Below, piece by piece: positions 58,387 to 64,000 of a DNA stretch of 64,000 bases. The DNA comes from Ruegeria arenilitoris (lineage in GTDB: Bacteria > Pseudomonadota > Alphaproteobacteria > Rhodobacterales > Rhodobacteraceae). The stretch is taken from assembly GCF_042675705.1 (NCBI RefSeq), contig NZ_JBHTJJ010000002.1; one strand, 5' to 3'. Below the pieces are notes generated by a model. It saw only the letters and a list, made by a program, of their open reading frames with translations. It was not told where the DNA came from and made no database searches. The stretch's first letter is position 1. The number at the start of each line of letters is the position of its first letter. A program made the position numbers and the translations under genes.

Positions 58387-59336
58387 CGAGGCGCGTTCTG
58401 ATCACCGGGGCCGGAGGGTTCATCGGACAGCATCTGCTCCGAGCCTGTATGGACAGGGGGGATCAGGTCGTGGCCTTGGTCCGACCCGGATTCCTCTCTG
58501 ATAGAATGCCCGATGTCGAACTGCAGCGTGTCGACCTCAGCGACAGGGATGCTTTGCGCCGCGTGTTTGACACGTCCCAGCCAGAGGTTGTGTTTCATGC
58601 GGCGGCAAACACCCGGGCTGTAACGCGGCCTGACCTCAAAGATGCCGAAGCCAGCGTGGGCGACAATCTTGTGCCGTTGATGACCGTGTTGGGTGCCGCT
58701 GCGACCTGCGACGCACCTCCGGATGCGTTCATCCGCCTTGGAACCATTGCCGAATACGGTGAGGTTCCTTCACCCTACACTGAAACCCAATGCGAAATGC
58801 CGCGCGACAGCTATGGTGCATCGATGTTGGCAGGGACCAAGTACTTGACCATGTTGCGCCCGCGCCTGCCGTTCACTGCAATGACGGCCCGGCTTTCACT
58901 GACTTATGGTCCGGGTCAGACCGGGCCTCAGTTGGTCCCGTATCTGATCCGCACTTTGCTGAACGGGGATGCCGCGCGCATCGGACGCCCCGATGATATC
59001 CGGGATTTTCTGCATGTCGGCGACGCCGTGCGCGCCCTTTTGATGTTGGCGTCCGCCCCGCGGGTTGACGTTCCGGTAGTGAATGTCAGTACCGGAGTGG
59101 CTACTCGAGTCCGTGATGCGGCCGCGATCCTGGCTGAACTGACCGGTTCTGGACCCGGGAAGCTCGACTATGCCGACCCATCGGGTAAGCCGATGCACCT
59201 GGTCAACAATCCCGGACTTATCCATTCCCTTTATCCCTGGACCGCGCGGGTCGGGGTGGAGGACGGCCTGCGGGATACAGTCGATTGGGCCACCTCTTCG
59301 GATGCGCAGAAGAACATGGCAGGACAAAACGCATGA
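58383..59336 (+). CDS. NAD-dependent epimerase/dehydratase-like protein with altered active site (CDP-hexose branch)
   Basis: A 317-residue extended SDR. The NAD motif TGAGGFIG is at 8-15, and the position and length fit a CDP-3,6-dideoxyhexulose 4-reductase (abequose/paratose synthase type). The catalytic pair is unusual: Y144 is present, but the usual Lys four residues on is Met (YGASM, M148), and the Ser position is T121 in LGTIAEYG. The next Lys is K153. Activity is therefore uncertain. It joins the GT2 gene by ATGA. Confidence 0.75.
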   Translation: MTRRVLITGAGGFIGQHLLRACMDRGDQVVALVRPGFLSDRMPDVELQRVDLSDRDALRRVFDTSQPEVVFHAAANTRAVTRPDLKDAEASVGDNLVPLMTVLGAAATCDAPPDAFIRLGTIAEYGEVPSPYTETQCEMPRDSYGASMLAGTKYLTMLRPRLPFTAMTARLSLTYGPGQTGPQLVPYLIRTLLNGDAARIGRPDDIRDFLHVGDAVRALLMLASAPRVDVPVVNVSTGVATRVRDAAAILAELTGSGPGKLDYADPSGKPMHLVNNPGLIHSLYPWTARVGVEDGLRDTVDWATSSDAQKNMAGQNA

Positions 59337-60334
59337 CGGTCATTTCCATTCTGATCCCCGCCTACAACGAGGAAGACAACGTCCGTACGGCCTATGAGCG
59401 CGTGCTGGCGGTGTTCGACAAACTGGATGGGTACGAGCCTGAAATCATCTTCACCGACAATCATTCCGAGGATCGGACGTTTGAAATCCTGTCTGAAATC
59501 GCGGGGAAGGACCCTCGGGTCCGAGTGATCCGCTTTGCGCGGAACATGGGGTACCAGGCTTCGGTTCTGACAGCATACAGGTCAGCGACCGGTGCCTGCG
59601 CGGTGCAGCTCGATTGCGATATGCAGGACCCGCCCGAGTTGATCCCTCAGATGTTGGACCTGTGGCGGCAGGGGAATCATGTCGTCTATGGTATTCGCCG
59701 CAGCCTGCCCGATGGCCCTGTTGTTGCCGCCGCCCGGCGGGGGTTCTATGCACTGATCGACATGATCAGCAACGATAATCTTCCGCGCAACGCGGGTGAG
59801 TTTCGTCTGACTGACAGACGGATTTTGGACGAATTGCGCCGGGTCGATGACCGCTCGCCTTATGTTCGTGGACTGATCAGCGGCATGGGGTTTTCGCAGG
59901 TCGGATTCGAATATGATCGCGCGGCCCGGACAGCGGGTGAATCCAAGTTTCCGCTCCGGGCGATGGTGGCGCTGGCTGTGGACGGGTTGATCAACCATTC
60001 CCTGCTCCCGCTGCGGCTGGCTTCGCTGATCAGCCTGACAGTAGGGCTGTCGATGTTCTTGTTGATGATCGGCTACCTCATCGGCAAGCTGTTCTTCGGC
60101 CAAGATTGGCCCGCAGGTTTTGCAACCACGACCATCCTGCTGCTGTTGTCGATGACCCTGAATGCGATGTTCCTTGGCATCCTTGGGGAATACGTCGGCC
60201 GGATCTTTCTGCAGGCCAAAAACCTTAACCAACCCGTGGTTGAAGCCGAGCTGAATGGCCCGGTGGAACAACTGAACACGTCTGGGAAACAGAACCGCGC
60301 CGACAGCGCGCAAATGGTGGAGCGGGCGCGGTGA
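59333..60334 (+). CDS. Polyprenyl-phosphate glycosyltransferase, GT2 (GtrB/DPM1-like)
   Basis: A 333-residue protein. The N-terminal GT2 domain has PAYNEEDNV, a DNHSEDRT segment and the metal motif DCDMQDPPE near residue 95. Two C-terminal transmembrane helices lie at about 232-258 and 267-290. This architecture is that of GtrB-type enzymes making undecaprenyl-phosphate-linked glucose or a related sugar, the donor for the GT-C enzymes of the locus; the GtrA-like flippase candidate is at 37.4 kb. ATG 59333 forms ATGA with the SDR stop. Confidence 0.86.
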   Translation: MTVISILIPAYNEEDNVRTAYERVLAVFDKLDGYEPEIIFTDNHSEDRTFEILSEIAGKDPRVRVIRFARNMGYQASVLTAYRSATGACAVQLDCDMQDPPELIPQMLDLWRQGNHVVYGIRRSLPDGPVVAAARRGFYALIDMISNDNLPRNAGEFRLTDRRILDELRRVDDRSPYVRGLISGMGFSQVGFEYDRAARTAGESKFPLRAMVALAVDGLINHSLLPLRLASLISLTVGLSMFLLMIGYLIGKLFFGQDWPAGFATTTILLLLSMTLNAMFLGILGEYVGRIFLQAKNLNQPVVEAELNGPVEQLNTSGKQNRADSAQMVERAR

Positions 60335-61464
60335 AAATACTGATCGTTCAGGGTGGGTTCGGAGCTGGCGGTGCCGAAAAGATAGTCTCGGTTCTTGCAG
60401 CCCATCGGATCGGCCTTGGCGATCAGGTCTCGGTTGCGGGCATGACCATGCCCGAGGACGGGTCGTATTTTTCTTTCCCTGACAGCGTAAGCCTATTGGT
60501 CGCCGAAGGCGGATACGACGGGTTCAAGGGGCTGAAACAGCTGGCCCGCCTGCGCCGGATTCGTCGCTTCATCCGGGACGAGAACCCCGACGTGGTGGTA
60601 TCCTTTCTGACCAAAATCAACGTCCTGACGCTCGCTGCAGCTCTGGGGCGGGATGTTCCGGTGATCGTTTCAGAACGGAACAACCCGATTGTGCAAAACG
60701 CCAACCCTGTCTGGCGCCACGCTCAAAACATCCTTGGACATCGAGCCAGCACCGTGGTCATGCAGACTGAGCGGGTACGCCAGGACCTGCCGCCGTCATT
60801 GCGGAGCAAGGCGCAGGTCATTCCAAACCCCTGTGCGCCAATCGAAGGTGCAGCCCAGCTCCTTGGTTCGGGTGGCAATCGGCTGGTCGCGGTGGGGCGG
60901 CTGGATCCGCAAAAGGGGTTCGATCTGTTGATCGATGCAATGTCGGAAATCATCCAGAAAAACCCGGACGCGCGCCTGACGATTTTCGGGGAAGGCCCGG
61001 AACGTGCCGCGCTCGAGGCTCAGCGGGACCGGCTGGGTCTGCAGGGCGTCATCTCCTTGCCCGGCGCGAGCGACACACCCGGAGCGTGGATGAAGGGCGC
61101 GGACATACTGGTGTTTTCCTCCCGCTTCGAGGGGTTTCCCAATGTGGTGGCAGAGGCGACCGTCGCAGGCTTGCCGGTTGTGTCTTTTGATTGCCCCTAC
61201 GGACCGAGAGAGTTGATCCGACACGGTGAGAATGGATTGCTTGTTGCGCCCGAAGACACGGCGGAACTGGCCCGCGCAGTGCTGCAGCTGAGCGAGGATC
61301 CTGAATTGCTGGACAAGATGCGTCAGGGATACCAACACAACAGGGACTGGCTGGCCCCAGACAGTATTCTTGAGAAATGGGACCGGATCATTGCCGATGC
61401 TGCTCATCGCAGGGTTGGAGCGGGGGGCGAAAATGGCCATAGCACCTGCCGCCCGGAGAGTTGA
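60331..61464 (+). CDS. Glycosyltransferase family 4
   Basis: A 377-residue GT-B transferase: GGFGAGGAEKIVS acceptor loop, VIPNPC, VGRLDPQKGFD, and the EX7E motif in SRFEGFPNVVAEAT. It is similar in type to GalNAc/Gal transferases of O-antigen clusters. Start GTG 60331 overlaps the GT2 stop as GTGA. The C-terminal ~20 residues are non-conserved. It probably adds an internal residue to the repeat unit. Confidence 0.87.
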   Translation: MKILIVQGGFGAGGAEKIVSVLAAHRIGLGDQVSVAGMTMPEDGSYFSFPDSVSLLVAEGGYDGFKGLKQLARLRRIRRFIRDENPDVVVSFLTKINVLTLAAALGRDVPVIVSERNNPIVQNANPVWRHAQNILGHRASTVVMQTERVRQDLPPSLRSKAQVIPNPCAPIEGAAQLLGSGGNRLVAVGRLDPQKGFDLLIDAMSEIIQKNPDARLTIFGEGPERAALEAQRDRLGLQGVISLPGASDTPGAWMKGADILVFSSRFEGFPNVVAEATVAGLPVVSFDCPYGPRELIRHGENGLLVAPEDTAELARAVLQLSEDPELLDKMRQGYQHNRDWLAPDSILEKWDRIIADAAHRRVGAGGENGHSTCRPES

Positions 61465-61512
61465 ACCAAACCAGGCGGGCCGCAGCGCCTGCCCTGCCAT
61501 CAGGAGTTGGCA

Positions 61513-62709
61513 TTGTTGCAAAAGTTGAAACCGCAGGTCTCCCTCCCCACCCGGGCGCGACCACGGATCGTGGTTGTCGCCAATCTGACTGCGTCTTTGC
61601 TGAATTTTCGCTATGACCTGCTGAAGGAGCTGTCGGAGCGGGCTGAGGTCGTCGCCTGCGGTCCCGAGCGCCATGAAGCGACGGAAACTGCGCTCGCAGA
61701 AATCGGTGTGGAGTTCGTGCAGTTTCCGTTGTCACGTGCTGGGATGAACCCGGTTGAGGACATGCGCACGCTGCGTGCACTTGTGCGCGTTTTCAAGGAA
61801 TTCAAACCCGACATAGTTTTTGCCTACACAATGAAGCCAATCATCTATGGTTGCCTGGCCGCAAAATGGGCGGGAGTGGACCGGATCTATGCCATGAACA
61901 CCGGGTTGGGCTATGTCTACAGCACCCATGGCCTGACTTTTCGGAGGCGGGCGGTTCGTGCCGTGTCATCGGTTCTGTATCGTATTGCGCTGAGAGGTGT
62001 GGACGAAGTGCTCGTCTACAACCGCGCAGATGCCGAAGAGTTCCGAGAAAGGCGTCTTGTTGCACCAGATGCCAAGCTCAGCATCGTGCCCGGGTCTGGC
62101 GTAAATCTGGATCGCTACGGATATACCGATTCCCCAGCTGGACCGCCTGTATTTCTGATGATCTCGCGCCTGCTGCGCGAGAAGGGCGTGTTTGATTTCG
62201 TTCAGGCTGCCCGTTTACTGAAAGAAACGCACCCCCAAGCAAGATGCCAATTGCTTGGTCCGATGGACGCCAACCCGGATTCCATCGGCCAACGCGAGAT
62301 CGACGAATGGACGCGCGAAGGCGTGATCGAATACTTGGGAGAAACTTCGGACGTCCGGCCCTATCTGGCGGCGTGTTCGATCTTTGTGCTGCCGTCGGCC
62401 TACCGCGAAGGGATACCGCGCACGATCCTCGAAGCGATGTCCTCGGGGCGGGCTGTCATCACGTCAGATGCGCCGGGTTGCGCTGATCCGGTCATCAACG
62501 GCGAGACTGGTTACGTCGTGCCGGTCCGAAACCCCGAGGCCCTGAGCCGCGCCATGGCCTCGTTCGTCGAGAGTCCTGATCTGGTGGCCCGAATGGGTCT
62601 GGCATCGCGGAAACGTGCCGAGGATTCGTTCGACGTCCGTCGGATCAATGCGATCCTTCTCGGCAAGATGGGATTTTCGACCAATACCCGAGAGGATGAG
62701 GCAAGTTGA
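61513..62709 (+). CDS. Glycosyltransferase family 4 (PglA/WbcQ-like)
   Basis: A 398-residue GT-B transferase with an N-terminal VVVANLTASLLNFRYDLLKELS, the NTGLGYVYS segment, VPGSGVNLDRY, SRLLREKGVFDF, and YREGIPRTILEAM (EX7E). The NTGLGY segment is typical of transferases that add the second sugar onto bacillosamine- or QuiNAc-type primers. This fits the PglC-type starter and CapD here. Start TTG 61513 is chosen because AGGAG lies 6 bp upstream. It is the last + strand gene before the terminator. Confidence 0.85.
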   Translation: MLQKLKPQVSLPTRARPRIVVVANLTASLLNFRYDLLKELSERAEVVACGPERHEATETALAEIGVEFVQFPLSRAGMNPVEDMRTLRALVRVFKEFKPDIVFAYTMKPIIYGCLAAKWAGVDRIYAMNTGLGYVYSTHGLTFRRRAVRAVSSVLYRIALRGVDEVLVYNRADAEEFRERRLVAPDAKLSIVPGSGVNLDRYGYTDSPAGPPVFLMISRLLREKGVFDFVQAARLLKETHPQARCQLLGPMDANPDSIGQREIDEWTREGVIEYLGETSDVRPYLAACSIFVLPSAYREGIPRTILEAMSSGRAVITSDAPGCADPVINGETGYVVPVRNPEALSRAMASFVESPDLVARMGLASRKRAEDSFDVRRINAILLGKMGFSTNTREDEAS

Positions 62710-62879
62710 GGGGAGGCGGCTCTTCCAAGCATTTGTTATTTAATGATAAATGGGAATATTTGAAGGAATTCGCGGAAACTACGGGAAACCCCTAATTTCC
62801 AGGCCGCCTGAGACTGGCTAACTTTATTTCAACAGCGGAATTCGACCGGTGGGGCCGTTGGCCCGACCACTCACTCGAC

Positions 62880-62918
62880 AAATGACCAGCATATGGGGTG
62901 CTGGTCATTTTGTTTTTT
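62880..62918 (+). terminator. Rho-independent terminator of the + strand polysaccharide group
   Basis: AATGACCAGCA (62881-62891) pairs perfectly with TGCTGGTCATT (62899-62909) around TATGGGG, followed by TTGTTTTTT. It lies between the convergent GT4 and sulfotransferase genes. A second GC-rich inverted repeat (62848-62868) precedes it by 12 bp. Confidence 0.9.
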
Positions 62919-62939
62919 GGGGGGACAGAAAAGCGCAGT

Positions 62940-63893
62940 TCAGTCTGTGCTTGTGGTCGAAGGCAGCTGATATCCGAACTGACCTAAATCGAGGCCAGTC
63001 AAGGATTGGAGTTCGGCGTTTGACTCAGCAAAGGCACCGTCAAATCGGGACTGAATTCTGCCGACCAGCCGGTCTTTGAGCATCTGATCCAACTTGCTGG
63101 GAAAGATGCGTCCGATCGGCCGGCTCAATTTTCCAAATCTGCGCGTTGCGTTCGGAAACGGCAACAATGCGCCTTTGCTCAGCTGGTTGTCGCTGAGCGT
63201 GAAATTAACAAATCGCTGCAGAATCTGAAAACACTCCGATCTCTTCTCGTTCGTGACTTCAAATTCGCGCTTCTTGTGCTCGACGCCGACGAAATTGCAC
63301 AGGGTTTCCACAAAGGAATCCGACTCGGAAATGAACTGTTCGTAGGCCAATCCAAGCACACGATCCTTGCCAAACTTGTCTTGGTAAAATTTGAACAAGC
63401 GGTGATACCGGTAGAACTCCTCCGAGAACATCGGCGCGCGCCGCAGATTCGGTTCAGGTTCGGACAGATATGTCTTCAGCGATCCGTGGCCGCCATCGGT
63501 AATGTACTGGCTGTACATCGACAGGATCGACGACAGCTGCTCGCGGAATACGACCAGGATGTAGGCGTCGGGAAAAGTGCGTTGCAGACGGTCGGCAATG
63601 ATGGTGCTGTCGAACCCGCCGCTGGCCGGGTAACCCGAGAATCTCTCGTGAGAGAACACCGGAACCTGCCCGTTATCCTGCGATTTTCTAAGGAAACTCT
63701 CGTACATCTTGCGAGTTTCTCCGGGATCATAGGTCATCGGCTGCGGCAGCACGATCCGGTTCGAAAGAATGTATTTGCGATCGCCATGCGGAGTGGCGAA
63801 CGGTGCGTCCGGCGCCGAGAACAGCTGCTGTTGCAGGGACGACGTAGCGGTTTTGTGGTAGCCGATATGGACAAGAACGGGTGCACGGGTCAT
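62940..63893 (-). CDS. Sulfotransferase-like protein
   Basis: At least 317 residues. HIGYHKTATSSLQQQLF near the N-terminus is the PAPS 5'-phosphosulfate loop, and VFREQLSSILSMYSQY (about 118-133) corresponds to the 3'-phosphate-binding segment. ATG 63893 is chosen because the domain starts at once after it. The frame remains open to 63995 and beyond the likely promoter, so an upstream start or N-terminal extension past the window edge cannot be excluded. It probably sulfates the polysaccharide and is convergent with the GT4 group. Confidence 0.75.
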   Translation of the reverse strand: MTRAPVLVHIGYHKTATSSLQQQLFSAPDAPFATPHGDRKYILSNRIVLPQPMTYDPGETRKMYESFLRKSQDNGQVPVFSHERFSGYPASGGFDSTIIADRLQRTFPDAYILVVFREQLSSILSMYSQYITDGGHGSLKTYLSEPEPNLRRAPMFSEEFYRYHRLFKFYQDKFGKDRVLGLAYEQFISESDSFVETLCNFVGVEHKKREFEVTNEKRSECFQILQRFVNFTLSDNQLSKGALLPFPNATRRFGKLSRPIGRIFPSKLDQMLKDRLVGRIQSRFDGAFAESNAELQSLTGLDLGQFGYQLPSTTSTD

Positions 63894-64000
63894 GACGGAG
63901 TATTCAGCCTTCGGACCGGGTATTTTCAGTCTGGCTTCGGGCGCAGTCGACATCCGAGCCGCACCGGTTGGCACCCCGACAGGTGCTCCGAACAAGAAAT

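Overview
The window looks like DNA from a marine alphaproteobacterium of the Roseobacter group (Rhodobacteraceae). It is GC-rich with dense, overlapping ATGA/GTGA gene junctions. It has a polyol ABC-transport operon in the Rhodobacter smo/mtl order, a monomeric NADP-isocitrate dehydrogenase, and a plasmid-type rep/parAB module. No species can be assigned from sequence reading alone.

Layout. (1) 1-5.7 kb, + strand: the sorbitol/mannitol operon smoE(partial)-smoF-smoG-smoK-smoS-mtlK. (2) 5.7-11.3 kb: a divergent GntR/FCD regulator with a perfect TGGTATACCA operator, facing a five-gene catabolic operon (amino-acid-synthesis family protein, alpha/beta hydrolase, flavin reductase with an extra C-terminal domain, luciferase-like monooxygenase, aldehyde dehydrogenase). 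Its content resembles pathways for N-methylated pyridine carboxylates (trigonelline/homarine type). (3) 11.3-16.7 kb: a gene-poor accessory stretch with a secreted protein of unknown function and a large SAM-cyclase-ATPase-TPR signalling protein. (4) 16.6-21 kb: a replicon module, with parA-parB on the - strand, a replication initiator on the + strand, and between them an AT-rich origin with a DnaA box and several copies of a CCTGTNTACAGG-like palindrome; one more copy lies just beyond parB. (5) 21-26 kb: tex and icd, divergent, each normally a housekeeping gene. (6) 26-63 kb: a large surface-polysaccharide locus.

Polysaccharide locus. A + strand group (metallophosphoesterase, ATP-grasp, SDR, Wzy-like polymerase/ligase) is followed by - strand genes from 47.7 back to 30.2 kb. 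These are a pectate-lyase-like protein, a methyltransferase, a UbiA prenyltransferase, three GT-C-like membrane proteins, a chain-length/BY-kinase fusion, GtrA, asparagine synthase, a GT4, a sugar aminotransferase, a PIG-L deacetylase, a formyltransferase and an initiating PglC-type phosphoglycosyltransferase. A divergent 0.65-kb spacer leads to + strand genes: outer-membrane export protein, sulfotransferase, CapD/WbpM-type 4,6-dehydratase, a GT-C protein, a CDP-hexose branch (rfbF, rfbG, an RfbH-like enzyme, an SDR), and GT2, GT4, GT4. This run ends at a strong terminator at 62.9 kb, opposite a second sulfotransferase.

Working model (inference). CapD, the aminotransferase and the formyltransferase could make a 4-(form)amido-4,6-dideoxy sugar, which PglC-type transfer would load onto undecaprenyl phosphate. 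The CDP branch could add a deoxyhexose. GT-C enzymes fed by polyprenyl-linked sugars (GtrB-like GT2, GtrA, UbiA) would add branches, sulfotransferases would sulfate, and the BY-kinase/export pair would control length and export. The most unusual points are an RfbH-like enzyme lacking the [2Fe-2S] cysteines, an SDR with YGASM in place of YxxxK, the fused flavin reductase, and the rep/par module lying next to housekeeping genes.
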